This document shows positions 1-8,714 of a stretch of 64,000 nt of DNA, one piece after another. How positions within the stretch are numbered: position 1 is the stretch's first letter; every line of letters begins with the position of its first letter. The stretch spans positions 62,001-126,000 of IMG/VR virus record IMGVR_UViG_3300035698_009252; one strand, given 5' to 3'. The notes beneath the pieces are model-generated. The model ran no database searches and was not told the DNA's origin. It worked only from the letters and a program-made list of their open reading frames with translations. The position numbers and the translations under genes are program-made. The stretch is from a virus.

Positions 1-924
1 AAGTTTCTTCGCTGCATTCGCCATCCCGGCGACACTGACTACTCCCGTTTCTGCCCCTGACCTGAGAACCTGGTAGAAATCTTTTGACTGTTCCTTTGTG
101 AGACTCAGTTCGTCGCGAAGCCCTTCCAGTTGCTTGTAATCCGCGCCAACCGTGGTTGCCCCCATAACTTGAGCTTGGACGTTGAATTTGGCAAGAGCTT
201 TGGCGGCATCAAGATAGCCATCAACAAGCTTCCCGACCTTGTCGAGCAAGTAAACCATCGCGATACCTGCCGCCATCGCTCCCGTTGCGTTCTTTCCGAG
301 TCCCCCGGCGAAACGCTCCGCCTCTTCTCTCCCCGAGACCATAGATTTCTTGGCTAAATCATAGACACTCGCAACACCGTCGACCTCCCCCGCCAAACTC
401 TTACTAGATGCCGCGAGTTCATCATTCGCCTTTTTGACGCGGTCCAGCTCTCCCTTCAAATCACTGTTGGAATCCCCCAAATCCCTTTCCGCTTTCGCCG
501 CCCTCGTCGCCTCCCCGGCCACTTCCCTCATCGAAGAAGCAGCCTGGCCTCCCGATTTCTTAACACTCCCCAGGTCTGACGCGAATGTACCGCTCCCAGC
601 AGCCGCCCGGCTAAAAGCCATAGACGCGGCGTCCGTAGTTGACGCCAAGTCCATCATGCTGCCCGAAGTGCTCGAAATAACCTTCTTCGCAGAGGTTAAC
701 CCAGACACAGCTCCCGCAAGATTCTTCGTGTAATCGTCAGTCGCCTTGGCAAAGGTGCTGCTAATTTTAGCCGCATCCTCTTGGGTCTTCGAGAGCTTCG
801 CTTGCGCCTCATCCGCCTCTTTGGCGGCGGACACAATGCCTCGCAAACTCTCTTCTACCTGATTCGAACTGGCAGAGACAGCATCAGCGACATCTTTTGT
901 TGCGGGTGCGTTTTGTCTGGGCAC
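1..924 (-). CDS. Tape measure protein, N-terminal part (runs off the window)
   Basis: GTG start behind AAAGGAGA; the frame is open for 308 codons to the window edge, so the C-terminal part is missing. The visible part is Ala/Ser/Lys-rich and largely helical, with heptad-like stretches over about residues 15-190. A Gly/Ala hydrophobic patch (AAGIAMVYLLDKVGKL) lies near residue 215. Position decides the call: it directly follows a tail-tube-like gene and a chaperone-like gene, where the tape measure sits in tailed phages. Known role: scaffolds tail length and is packed inside the tube. No enzymatic domain is visible in this part. Confidence 0.75.
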   Translation of the reverse strand, partial: MPRQNAPATKDVADAVSASSNQVEESLRGIVSAAKEADEAQAKLSKTQEDAAKISSTFAKATDDYTKNLAGAVSGLTSAKKVISSTSGSMMDLASTTDAASMAFSRAAAGSGTFASDLGSVKKSGGQAASSMREVAGEATRAAKAERDLGDSNSDLKGELDRVKKANDELAASSKSLAGEVDGVASVYDLAKKSMVSGREEAERFAGGLGKNATGAMAAGIAMVYLLDKVGKLVDGYLDAAKALAKFNVQAQVMGATTVGADYKQLEGLRDELSLTKEQSKDFYQVLRSGAETGVVSVAGMANAAKKL

Positions 925-937
925 GGCCTCGTCTCCT

Positions 938-1720
938 TTATGTCAATAAGATATCCTTCTCCAGGATGGTGAGAACGACATCCAAGATGGTCGTATGCGT
1001 TTTATAGACCTTCTTGAGCGCTTCGTCACTCAAAGAACCATTCTCATCATGCGAAAGTTCAACCTTCTCCCCGTCCGGGCCACGAAGGCTCCAATCCTTG
1101 AGGTGCCACACCAACATGAAATTCCTGAGCTGGAGCCTGTCGATGAGCACCTGCTGGGCTTCTTGCCGGTACACGCCACAACGCTGCCGGTACGATGACA
1201 TATCCTCATAACTTGGCACCGTAAATTCAAACCACTCCTGGACATGGGTAAGGTACTTGAACTCCTTATAGTCGATGCCAAGCCCCGTCCGGGAGACGCT
1301 GAGCACCTGGCCGTCTTTACGGCCACAAAGGATATCCACCTCCACCTTGTGTCTCTTGTCCTCATCGACGAAGAAAGAAGGCGCTGCCGGTTCCCCTTCG
1401 AGGTCCCCATCTTCGGCGTCTTTCTTAGCCATAGCCATCGCTTCCGGGTTCTCCGTGGACTCCTTTACTCCCAATCGGGAGGCATCATCCTTGTCCTTCG
1501 GAACCGCCAAGTCCTTTTCCGCCCCGGCAAGGGCCTCAGAAGGCTCAGGAACGGCCTCTTCCGGCTCTACGGGTGTACTTGTGCCTTCTGCCGAGTCTTG
1601 CGGTTCTGCGGCATCCTGGGGCGTTTCCGGGGTCTCTAACGCCACCTTTTCGGTGTCTGGAGCCGTTTCCTCGGGGGTGTCCTTGGTTTCCTGTTGCACC
1701 TGGTCTTCTTTATCACTCAT
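938..1720 (-). CDS. Tail assembly chaperone-like protein, copy 2
   Basis: Starts at MSDKEDQ, the second ATG after AAAAGGAG, since the first is too close to the ribosome site. Residues 1-110 are disordered and rich in Glu, Pro and Thr. Residues 120-260 form a compact domain resembling the protein at 3240-3728: both keep a Leu-rich stretch (DRLQLRNFMLVWHLKDWSL here, DRLKVQKLLQSWTFD there) and end in a helix with I-L. Its position between a tube gene and the tape measure is where chaperones that coat the tape measure are encoded. No second frame was found, so a programmed frameshift is not claimed. Confidence 0.55.
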   Translation of the reverse strand: MSDKEDQVQQETKDTPEETAPDTEKVALETPETPQDAAEPQDSAEGTSTPVEPEEAVPEPSEALAGAEKDLAVPKDKDDASRLGVKESTENPEAMAMAKKDAEDGDLEGEPAAPSFFVDEDKRHKVEVDILCGRKDGQVLSVSRTGLGIDYKEFKYLTHVQEWFEFTVPSYEDMSSYRQRCGVYRQEAQQVLIDRLQLRNFMLVWHLKDWSLRGPDGEKVELSHDENGSLSDEALKKVYKTHTTILDVVLTILEKDILLT

Positions 1721-1733
1721 TTTCATCTCCTTT

Positions 1734-2534
1734 TTATGATATGACAATGCCATCCGAAGCATCTGAGATTGAAGCCGTCTCGAATGAGTGGCTAAACATC
1801 CCCAAATCACTTGGACCATTGAATGTGTATCCCTCTGCCGTTGTAACTCCCGTCAACGAGAAAGTCTGCGTCATTATCTTGATGACGTTGTAGGACAGTT
1901 CCGAATAGGTAGTCACCTGGAGAGAGTAAGACACAAGCCCTGCTCTCATATATTTCGGTTCCTGCCCTGCCGTGTTGCCATACATTGGTACCACATCTTG
2001 TGTATATGAAAACGACCAATCCCGTATATCATCTCCGCCGGACCACCAATACGCCGCCGGTTGATTGCTCGGGTCAGAATCATAATCCAAGATGTAACTG
2101 TTAGTGACAGCGCCCCCGGCAATCTTATCATTTATCCCCATAAAAGAGACGCTACAATTGATGAGGCCCCCTGGGGACCCCGAAAGGGACACCGTCTGGG
2201 ATAGACAATTTTCCATGAGATAGTGGTTTTCTCCATCATGGATTCCCACATCGAATTCCCAGTTTCGGTCAAGTATCCGGTCAACCTTAATCACATTGTT
2301 TATCGCATACGTGCTTACATCGAAGTTTAACGAGCCAGTAAAGGTGCTGGTTCCCAGTGCATGAAGAACACGGCCTCGCTTCTGCATTGTCCCATCGAGG
2401 ATGGACGGCAAGTCAAGCATATCAAGCGTCGACGGGGCAACTGCCCGGTCAAAGCTGCCACCCGTGACAACGACCTGCACGCCAAAGATGGTCGCACTGC
2501 CACCATAACCCAGTCTTTTTGCTGAGGTTGTCAT
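1734..2534 (-). CDS. Tail tube-like protein, paralogue 3
   Basis: 266 residues, beta-rich with many Gly, Ser and Thr. Shares with the proteins at 3853-4746 and 4779-5909 a C-terminal block in which a Trp/Ser beta strand (DWSFSYTQDVV) leads into a PPKYL/EPKYM-like element and a second strand, so the three are paralogues. Tail tube proteins stack as hexameric rings, and tailed phages may carry extra tube-like proteins at the baseplate or terminator end. Which of the three is the main tube cannot be told here. Confidence 0.6.
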   Translation of the reverse strand: MTTSAKRLGYGGSATIFGVQVVVTGGSFDRAVAPSTLDMLDLPSILDGTMQKRGRVLHALGTSTFTGSLNFDVSTYAINNVIKVDRILDRNWEFDVGIHDGENHYLMENCLSQTVSLSGSPGGLINCSVSFMGINDKIAGGAVTNSYILDYDSDPSNQPAAYWWSGGDDIRDWSFSYTQDVVPMYGNTAGQEPKYMRAGLVSYSLQVTTYSELSYNVIKIMTQTFSLTGVTTAEGYTFNGPSDLGMFSHSFETASISDASDGIVIS

Positions 2535-3265
2535 TCGACTCTCCGGCCACGAGAAAGCCGCGTGTGCCCTCCCGAAGAAATTTTTGTAGGAGACCCCTTC
2601 CGGGTCTTTGTGCGCTGCCTCATGGAGTCCCCTTCCTTACGAGTCATCACCTTGAGCATCAGATATTCCTTGAAAGGCAAAACCGGCAACTCTCCCTTAT
2701 TCAGACCGAACTTTTCCCAGAAGCTCCCCAGAGTGCAGAACATACTCACAGCCTCGCATGCATTCGACACTCCCTGAGTATTCTCCGAGAACAAAATAGA
2801 ACTTTGACGTTCTATGCGGTTCTCGTCCTCCTCGCTAATGATGGTTGTCTGATAAAATTTATCCAGAAGGGCTTCCAGAAGGGGGCCACAAACATTCCCT
2901 ACATGGTCATAACACTCAGAAGTCATCCATCCGCTCTCCCGCTTAATCGGGATGGGCAATGACCACGATAGAAGATTTTTCTTCAACATGAGTCTACGGT
3001 ATTCATTGGGTTCGGAGACCATAACGGATTGTTGCCCATCCCCAATAGGAATGGACCGAGTCGATGCTCGCTCTACGGCATAATTGTCCCCAAATGTGAA
3101 CGTACCGAATACTGCTTTCACCTCTTCTTCCCCATCCTTACCGCTGGGCAAGCACATGCCCTCATGCCAAATCACAGGAACCTTGACCGTAACCCGGTCC
3201 GGGTCACGTATCATTTCCCAGGCTTCGCGAGCCTTGGCATCAACCGTTGTATTCGAGAATTTCAT
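2531..3265 (-). CDS. Unknown tail-module protein
   Basis: 244 residues, overlapping the upstream chaperone-like gene by 26 nt and the downstream tube gene by 4 nt, so translation is probably coupled. An N-terminal domain contains VPVIWHEGMCLPSGKD, a middle helical part has acidic EEDENRIER, and the last 30 residues are very basic (MRQRTKTRKGSP). Its place just after a G-type chaperone gene and in another frame resembles the T partner of a G/GT chaperone pair, but I do not see a clear slippery site. Function not recognised. Confidence 0.5.
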   Translation of the reverse strand: MKFSNTTVDAKAREAWEMIRDPDRVTVKVPVIWHEGMCLPSGKDGEEEVKAVFGTFTFGDNYAVERASTRSIPIGDGQQSVMVSEPNEYRRLMLKKNLLSWSLPIPIKRESGWMTSECYDHVGNVCGPLLEALLDKFYQTTIISEEDENRIERQSSILFSENTQGVSNACEAVSMFCTLGSFWEKFGLNKGELPVLPFKEYLMLKVMTRKEGDSMRQRTKTRKGSPTKISSGGHTRLSRGRRVE

Positions 3266-3728
3266 TCATCCCGTCCAATATTCGTCGAATGATGTTCGGA
3301 TGCAACTTTTTGAAATTGTTCCACGATTCATCCGTCAGGGTGTCATTCACCCGGTGAATTTTCAGCCTCGGGTTGTCTTTATCAAAAGTCCAGGATTGCA
3401 AGAGTTTCTGCACCTTGAGCCGGTCCAAGAGGTCTGTATCTACCAGGTGCACCCTTCTTGCCGTGTCAAACGACGTAGCGGATTTGCGGAGCATCACAAT
3501 CTCATCATAATTCCATACCCGGAAAACGACCTTATGGGTTGAAATCCCCTTCCCCTTACCTGGCACGACAACCCATCGATTATCAACGGACCGCAAGTGT
3601 ATCTCCACCTCGAATGTGTGCTCCGGTGTAACCTCATACTTCCCCGGCGACATCAAAGCCTCATCCACCCGAGGACCTTCCGGTTTGGGTTTTGTTTTCG
3701 TATTCTGTTTCTGTTTTACAGTTGCCAT
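3240..3728 (-). CDS. Tail assembly chaperone-like protein, copy 1
   Basis: 162 residues. A basic Lys/Pro tail (residues 1-20) is followed by a beta-rich part, then LVDTDLLDRLKVQKLLQSWTF and a C-terminal helix (NIIRRILDGMNEIL). Resembles the C-terminal half of the protein at 938-1720. It follows the tube-like gene at 3853-4746 across a terminator hairpin, a layout that would lower chaperone expression relative to tube protein. Start chosen at ATG behind GAGGGAATAGCC. Confidence 0.55.
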   Translation of the reverse strand: MATVKQKQNTKTKPKPEGPRVDEALMSPGKYEVTPEHTFEVEIHLRSVDNRWVVVPGKGKGISTHKVVFRVWNYDEIVMLRKSATSFDTARRVHLVDTDLLDRLKVQKLLQSWTFDKDNPRLKIHRVNDTLTDESWNNFKKLHPNIIRRILDGMNEILEYNG

Positions 3729-3742
3729 GGCTATTCCCTCAC

Positions 3743-3788
3743 AAAAAAAGCGCAGAAATCCACCAGGTCGGGATAGACCTGTGGCGCT
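3743..3788 (-). terminator. Intrinsic terminator or attenuator between tube and chaperone genes
   Basis: On the minus strand a long stem (AGCGC with GCGCT outside, CCACAGGTC with GACCTGGTGG inside) is followed by seven T. It separates the tube-like gene at 3853 from the chaperone-like gene at 3728. Some read-through is expected because no promoter-like element follows. Confidence 0.7.
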
Positions 3789-3852
3789 CTACGCTTATCG
3801 CTCATTTCATTTCTCGTTAATATTGTCGGACTTTTGTCCGGGGTGAATTGCC

Positions 3853-4746
3853 TTACGGCACCAATTCTATTTCATAGACAGTATACTCAACATCCAGAGC
3901 CGTTACTCCGTCCGGCGGTTGCAAATCGTCTTGCTCTGTGTTGTGTTCACATCGCTTCAACCTCAACTGCACATTGTCCCCTGTCGGATAATCACCGACG
4001 GTCACGGTTATCTCGGGAATCGAATCCCCAAGGAAATCTGAGGCGATGTACGAACCGGAGAATACCACCATCAAAGGTCCCACTGCCAGATATTTCGGAG
4101 GCTGAGAAGAAGTATTGTGCTCGCATGTGAAGAACTTAACTACATCTTGAGAGAAACTCAACGACCAAGTTGTAAATTCGTAGTCCTTTGTGCCAACGGT
4201 TATGTTTGTACCCCAGAACGGCAACGGAGAGTTGTTCAAGGGGTTCAGTTGGTAAGGGTACTCCTGACTGGGAGGGCAAATGGCCGTGCCTCCTGAGCCG
4301 GGAGGGTAATTCCCGGACTTCTCTGGGTCGAAATCGCCGTAAGTATATGCAGACCGGTCCAAAGCTACAAATTGGACGGAACCATCCATCAAGGAGTTTT
4401 CAGAAGCCGAAATGGTGATGTTGTTGAACCACGTGTGCTCGTAGAGCTGGTCGTTGGCGTTACGAGTGCTAAACCAAACCGGTTTGCTTGCCTGTCTGTC
4501 AAAGAGCCAACCAACAACAACATCACGAAAAAAGTTGATGTCTACTTCGAGACTCAGGCTTCCATCGTAAATCGCATAGTCGTAGTTGTACGGAAGCCCG
4601 AGTCCCATCTCGCCTGGCGGGCTAGAGATTTTCCCTCCGTAGCCCGCCATCGATTCGAGACGAGGACGCGCCCTTGGAACGGACATGCCAGTTCCAAGGG
4701 CGAACTTGTCGTCAACCGTGACCCAGCCTTCGTAGCCGAGACCCAT
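3853..4746 (-). CDS. Tail tube-like protein, paralogue 2
   Basis: 297 residues, beta-rich. The N-terminus MGLGYEGWVTVDD parallels MGMGYQGFVKIAE of the next gene upstream, and the C-terminal block TTWSLSFSQDVVKFFTCEHN parallels ETVEWSVDVAQNQVLVYTCN of that gene. It lies in the tail module with a terminator just downstream. Structural protein of the tube or tail tip by position and paralogy. No signal peptide. Confidence 0.6.
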   Translation of the reverse strand: MGLGYEGWVTVDDKFALGTGMSVPRARPRLESMAGYGGKISSPPGEMGLGLPYNYDYAIYDGSLSLEVDINFFRDVVVGWLFDRQASKPVWFSTRNANDQLYEHTWFNNITISASENSLMDGSVQFVALDRSAYTYGDFDPEKSGNYPPGSGGTAICPPSQEYPYQLNPLNNSPLPFWGTNITVGTKDYEFTTWSLSFSQDVVKFFTCEHNTSSQPPKYLAVGPLMVVFSGSYIASDFLGDSIPEITVTVGDYPTGDNVQLRLKRCEHNTEQDDLQPPDGVTALDVEYTVYEIELVP

Positions 4747-4778
4747 GTTCTTTTATCCCTGCTTACACGCAGACGACA

Positions 4779-5909
4779 TTACATCGAGATTTCGGGTGTC
4801 GCCGAGTAAGCGTTTGCCCCGTAATTGGACATAAGGAACGGCGGAAGCACGTTATCCGCGCCATCGCAACGGCCACCCAACCCCTTCAGGTTGAATGTCC
4901 GGTTTGTCACCGCATCCTGTCCCTGGATTCCGTAGTCATCCCCTTCGATAACACACGCGGGAATGGCCATGAAGCTGTCATTCGTACCATCATTGATGGA
5001 GACACGGAAGATGGTGTTGTTAGCGAACAGGTATGGGCTCGTAATCGTGCCCGTGTGTGCTGGCCCCAGAATCGGGTCAAAGACACCGCCCTGGTTGAAC
5101 AATACCACGCTACCCGTCACATCCATCGGCCCCATCATCACTGCCGTCGGCAAACGACTGCCGTTGCAAGTGTATACGAGGACCTGGTTCTGTGCCACGT
5201 CGACACTCCACTCCACCGTCTCCGTCCCGGACTGAATCTCCGTCTCCGCCGCAAACGGTACCCACGGAGCCGGAGTCGTGGTCGTTCCCGCGATAATCCT
5301 CAACTCCGTCTGGGTCCTCCAGAACGGAATCGGGTTCACGTTCGTGCCACCGGGATTCAATGGATTCGTCGTGTCCAGGGTGAGGCAGGAATCCGCAATC
5401 ACACCGAACTTCTGTGAGAGGTAGGTGTACTGCGAGAAGTCCGTACCACCGATGGGGTCCGCTTCTGCCCGATTCAGGGCGAGTGCGCCCAACGAGCACG
5501 TCAAGAACGACCCCTCCGAGGTGGAGAAACCCGCTGACGTGTTGTAGATACCGCCCTGCACTGGGGATACGACTGAGTTGTCATAAGTGTACACCCGAGC
5601 ACCGTCCGGCGAGATTTGCATGTACGCCGAGTACGCCCTGTTACGGATGCACCACCCGTCAACCCACTTCCAAATGAACCCACTTGCGCCGAACTGCATC
5701 TCAATGTCGATGTTACCCTCATAACGCAGGGCGCTATCGGCATAGTGCGCGGACGTAGCTGCATTGTACCAGCCCGAGCCCCACACTGCTGTCGAATAGA
5801 TGGGCTCCAGCATCAGATTTACGCTCGCCCCTGTCGCCAAGAGTACAGCATCTGTGCCTGTGCCACCATTCTCCGCAATTTTCACAAATCCTTGATAACC
5901 CATGCCCAT
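4779..5909 (-). CDS. Tail tube-like protein, paralogue 1
   Basis: 376 residues, beta-rich with long Gly/Thr/Ser loops. Shares the MG(M/L)GY N-terminus and the W-S-x-D/S-x-x-Q-(D/N) strand with paralogue 2. About 80 residues longer than paralogue 2, with an insertion of Pro/Thr-rich loops around residues 180-240 (LDTTNPLNPGGTNVNPIPFW). The ribosome site lies in AAAATAGGAGGAAATAG. Extra loops could be surface decorations of a tube or tip ring; that part is inference. Confidence 0.55.
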   Translation of the reverse strand: MGMGYQGFVKIAENGGTGTDAVLLATGASVNLMLEPIYSTAVWGSGWYNAATSAHYADSALRYEGNIDIEMQFGASGFIWKWVDGWCIRNRAYSAYMQISPDGARVYTYDNSVVSPVQGGIYNTSAGFSTSEGSFLTCSLGALALNRAEADPIGGTDFSQYTYLSQKFGVIADSCLTLDTTNPLNPGGTNVNPIPFWRTQTELRIIAGTTTTPAPWVPFAAETEIQSGTETVEWSVDVAQNQVLVYTCNGSRLPTAVMMGPMDVTGSVVLFNQGGVFDPILGPAHTGTITSPYLFANNTIFRVSINDGTNDSFMAIPACVIEGDDYGIQGQDAVTNRTFNLKGLGGRCDGADNVLPPFLMSNYGANAYSATPEISM

Positions 5910-5926
5910 GACTATTTCCTCCTATT

Positions 5927-6718
5927 TTACAGCACTACTTGTCGTTCTTTGAGGTTCCTTACCTCTATTGCGTCTCCAACCGTTCCGGTCGAACCAGCAG
6001 GAGCAAAAGCCGCCCCCGTCACGTCAAGGAACCTGTCTGCCGAAGTCCCAACCGAAATTGATGCCCCCGGAGCACTGCCACCAGGAACCGTCACATCAAT
6101 AGTTGTAGGGTTGTTATTCACGTCTTTTACCGTCAACCTCAAATCCAAATCTGTTCCGCCCATCGTGCCGACCACAATCCGAAGCTGTGTCGCTGCGAAG
6201 TAACTGCCATTTGCCGGATTGAGCCCACTTCCATCTCCGTAATTAATGCCATCCGTAAAGCTGATTACCGGCCCTGCCGCCACACTTACATCGGCAAACT
6301 TGTCATCCCCCTCCGAGAACACATGCACCGCGAGCATGTACGAACCCTGCGTCGCCTGGTACAACTCGGCGAAGTATTGGCTAACCCGCTCATCTTTCGC
6401 ATCGAGGTATCCATCCCATCCTCCAACCTGTAGCGGGTCTCCATTCGAGTCCTTCCTCGTAAAATGTCCATTCATACCAGAAACGATGTTCCGTAGGGTT
6501 GTCCCTACCACCATCTCTGTCGGTGCTAAATCATCATCTACGGCCTTATATGGCCCCAAACACGGGATTTCTACATCCGGGTCGCCCGTGTCTGTTATCG
6601 TCTCCCAGTAGTATTCCGTTCCCTGTGCCTCTATTACGACGGACACCGCTTTCATTTGCCCGTACTGATAGGCAGCCCTATCGGCTACCCTCAGCAGAGT
6701 CGCAACGTCAACCAATGG
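5927..6718 (-). CDS. Unknown tail-module structural protein
   Basis: Start placed at MPLVDVATLLRV, inside the end of the upstream gene, because longer readings add only a basic non-conserved tail. 263 residues: an N-terminal alpha/beta part, a Gly/Asp-rich middle, and a C-terminal beta stretch with DLDLRLTVKDVNNNPTTIDV and GSAPGASISVG that looks like an immunoglobulin-like or fibre-type domain. Sits between small helical genes and the tube genes. Function not recognised. Confidence 0.5.
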   Translation of the reverse strand, partial: PLVDVATLLRVADRAAYQYGQMKAVSVVIEAQGTEYYWETITDTGDPDVEIPCLGPYKAVDDDLAPTEMVVGTTLRNIVSGMNGHFTRKDSNGDPLQVGGWDGYLDAKDERVSQYFAELYQATQGSYMLAVHVFSEGDDKFADVSVAAGPVISFTDGINYGDGSGLNPANGSYFAATQLRIVVGTMGGTDLDLRLTVKDVNNNPTTIDVTVPGGSAPGASISVGTSADRFLDVTGAAFAPAGSTGTVGDAIEVRNLKERQVVL

Positions 6719-6938
6719 CATTTGACAACTCTCTCTCGTACCCCACGACTTTCTTTCGAATATTTGCGACGACGGCCAACGCCTTGCTTGCCTCATTCGC
6801 CACTATATCCGAGAAATCAGCCATCTCCTGCAATCCCTCTTTGTACTTCGAAGTTGTCACCGTGCCACCCAGGAAAAAGTTCTCGGCTTTCCGAAGTTCC
6901 ACAATGGCCTTCCGAATTAGCGCAAACCGGCCTGCCAT
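6708..6938 (-). CDS. Small helical protein
   Basis: 76 residues from MAGRFALIRKAIVELRK. A longer start at 7013 would overlap the upstream gene by 53 nt and adds an Arg-rich tail read from its shadow, so it was not chosen. Almost entirely helical with Ala/Val heptads. The stop overlaps the next start. It pairs with the helical 80-residue protein encoded just upstream; they may act together. Not recognised. Confidence 0.5.
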   Translation of the reverse strand: MAGRFALIRKAIVELRKAENFFLGGTVTTSKYKEGLQEMADFSDIVANEASKALAVVANIRKKVVGYERELSNAIG

Positions 6939-6960
6939 CTTCGTAAAAGCAGGGACAGTG

Positions 6961-7203
6961 TTAAGCCTTCCGTAGAAGGGCAACAGACTGATTCCTGACC
7001 TTCGTCGCCTCATTCTTCAACCTCATTAACTCTGATTCTAGAGCGTTCAACCCGCTCAGAACAGTACCAACTTCTTCCCGCCCCGCATCACCGTCCTGAA
7101 GAATATCCAATACCTTCAACGCCCGGCGATTTGCCTGGTACGGTCCTTCTCCGACCTTGATTGTCTGGTCGTATCTTTTCTGAAGCAATTCGCTGTTTCG
7201 CAT
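6961..7203 (-). CDS. Small helical protein
   Basis: 80 residues, helical: MRNSELLQKRYDQTIKVGEG, then two long helices around an acidic turn (GDAGREEVG). First gene after the promoter-like element at 7214-7248, so probably the head of a late tail operon. No recognisable family. Confidence 0.6.
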   Translation of the reverse strand: MRNSELLQKRYDQTIKVGEGPYQANRRALKVLDILQDGDAGREEVGTVLSGLNALESELMRLKNEATKVRNQSVALLRKA

Positions 7204-7213
7204 GTTTGTCCAT

Positions 7214-7248
7214 CCACCTATGGTGCTTATATCAAAGAATTATCACAC
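7214..7248 (-). promoter_or_regulatory. Phage late promoter-like element A
   Basis: Minus strand GTGTGATAATTC, TTTGATA, 8 nt, ATAGGTGG. Lies just upstream of the gene at 6961-7203 and overlaps the stop of the gene before it. One of nine copies with identical spacing. Confidence 0.8.
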
Positions 7249-7791
7249 CTCGACCTCTATGGGCCTGACGATAGATGGGGAATTTGTATCCCCAATCTGC
7301 CACATAGACTCCGGGAAAGGCTCGTGAATTAAGGCGAACCACGAGAACTCCGCAACCCGCATGGTCCCATCTCGCGAAGCACCGTACGAGATATCCTCCA
7401 CCAAGCTGTCCAGGATATACGTATCCACGAGCCCCATGCTCGAATCCCAACGGGTTTCGTTCTGAACCAGGAGCTGTAAATTCTGAGGGCTCGTCATTAT
7501 CTCACCAAGGATGGTTGCCAAGGTGGTTATGTACTCCACCCCATATTTCTCCTTGGAATTAGAGACTGTCAGGGTACAAGTGAAGGTGTATCGGGGCCTT
7601 TGAGCCCGTGTCGTAGCCCACTGATTTGCCCCTGTCCCCGGCTCAATCTCGAAGCTGGGATAAGCCTTAATGGGAAGGGTCTGGCGCATCCCCTCCAAAA
7701 CGGTAAGCCGCCGCGAGCCCTGAAACTCCCGAACAACTCGGTTGATTTGCTGTTCGTTCCTGTTCAACAGGCTTATCACGGTTTGAATCAA
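7243..7791 (-). CDS. Probable tail terminator or completion protein
   Basis: 182 residues, mixed alpha/beta. N-terminal helix MIQTVISLLNRNEQQINRVV, then beta strands with PIKAYPSFEIEPGTG and RPRYTFTCTLTVSNSKEKYG, and a C-terminal part with VAEFSWFALIHEPFPESMW. The size and a helix followed by strands resemble tail terminator proteins, and the position between head-completion genes and the tail module agrees. No motif proves it; the call is by context. Confidence 0.4.
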   Translation of the reverse strand: MIQTVISLLNRNEQQINRVVREFQGSRRLTVLEGMRQTLPIKAYPSFEIEPGTGANQWATTRAQRPRYTFTCTLTVSNSKEKYGVEYITTLATILGEIMTSPQNLQLLVQNETRWDSSMGLVDTYILDSLVEDISYGASRDGTMRVAEFSWFALIHEPFPESMWQIGDTNSPSIVRPIEVEV

Positions 7792-7827
7792 ATTGTGTGG
7801 ATTCGTATAGATGGCGTCACCTTTATC

Positions 7828-8229
7828 CTATTCCGGGAACTCGACCCGCAACGACTGTGCCACCTTCTTCATCTCCAAAGCCGCCTGAAGGTCATCCTCA
7901 AGCCCTTCCTCTACAAATACTCCTACTGTCTTTATGCCATAACGATTCGCAATATGAGAAGCTCTATGCGTCAATTCCCGGACAATCGCAACCTTGGCGT
8001 CATGGGCTGTGAAGCCAACATCTATGGTCATCTCGTCCGGGGAATCTTTCCGCAAGAGGAAGGTTTCGATTTCCTCGTTAGCCCGGATACGTTCAAGAAG
8101 TCGCTGTACCTCGAAATGGATTTCATTGTAGGCATACTTCTCTACGCCATCCTGCCGAGGAATGTGAATCGACACCAAGAACGGAATGAGGTTATTGGCT
8201 TCCTGCTCGATTGCTGCTACCAGTTTCAT
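7828..8229 (-). CDS. Head-completion or neck protein, function unproven
   Basis: 133 residues, alpha/beta. Starts MKLVAAIEQEANNLIPFLVS and has a central SPDEMTIDVGFTAHDAKVAIV segment. Start and stop are coupled with the upstream gene (shared ATGA-type junction at 8229). Placement after a connector-like gene suggests a neck or tail-joining role. Confidence 0.4.
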   Translation of the reverse strand: MKLVAAIEQEANNLIPFLVSIHIPRQDGVEKYAYNEIHFEVQRLLERIRANEEIETFLLRKDSPDEMTIDVGFTAHDAKVAIVRELTHRASHIANRYGIKTVGVFVEEGLEDDLQAALEMKKVAQSLRVEFPE

Positions 8230-8714
8230 TAGAAGTCTTGCTCCGGTATTGATGGTGGCTGGAAGTTCGGAGGTATCGTCCGAGAGAAATGACTCTTACG
8301 CCTCTGCCCCGGAATCCTGTGATTATACCTCTTCATGGCGAATATCTGCCGTCGTGAGTCCTCAATGTACGTCGTCGCTTGCTCCGTTGTGTTCTGAGAG
8401 AGCTGCTGGAATTCATTGAGCAGAAGCAACGCTGCTGACCAATACCGAGCGGCTCGGCGTAAATCGCCAGGGAAAAGGGGCTTCGTCGTCCCATCCGGCA
8501 TAACCCGGTTCATAGACGTGAGAGGGGTGTGATAGAGTTCGTCCAGGACAGCATCGATTTCCCGATCCACCATCTCCTGGTACTTGTTGACATCCGGTTC
8601 GTCAAGCGTGGCCAGCTTACCCTCGTCGATATCCATGACACTCAAGACAGACTGGACGTCGCTCCATGCCCCCGAATAGTATTCTTCGCCGGTCGTTGGA
8701 CTCAAATCGGCCAT
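8229..8714 (-). CDS. Head-tail connector-like adaptor protein
   Basis: 161 residues. Helical core with DVNKYQEMVDREIDAVLDEL and RRAARYWSAALLLLNEF, the pattern of helix-bundle adaptors that dock under the portal (gp6-like family). The C-terminal 40 residues are Arg/Pro-rich (RRKSHFSRTIPPNFQPPS). Overlaps both neighbours. Recognised by general pattern and position only. Confidence 0.45.
   Translation of the reverse strand: MADLSPTTGEEYYSGAWSDVQSVLSVMDIDEGKLATLDEPDVNKYQEMVDREIDAVLDELYHTPLTSMNRVMPDGTTKPLFPGDLRRAARYWSAALLLLNEFQQLSQNTTEQATTYIEDSRRQIFAMKRYNHRIPGQRRKSHFSRTIPPNFQPPSIPEQDF

Noticed and set aside
2531-3728. Programmed -1 frameshift joining the chaperone-like gene and the next gene
   Set aside because: The 26-nt overlap would allow it, but no slippery heptamer with a clear downstream structure was found.
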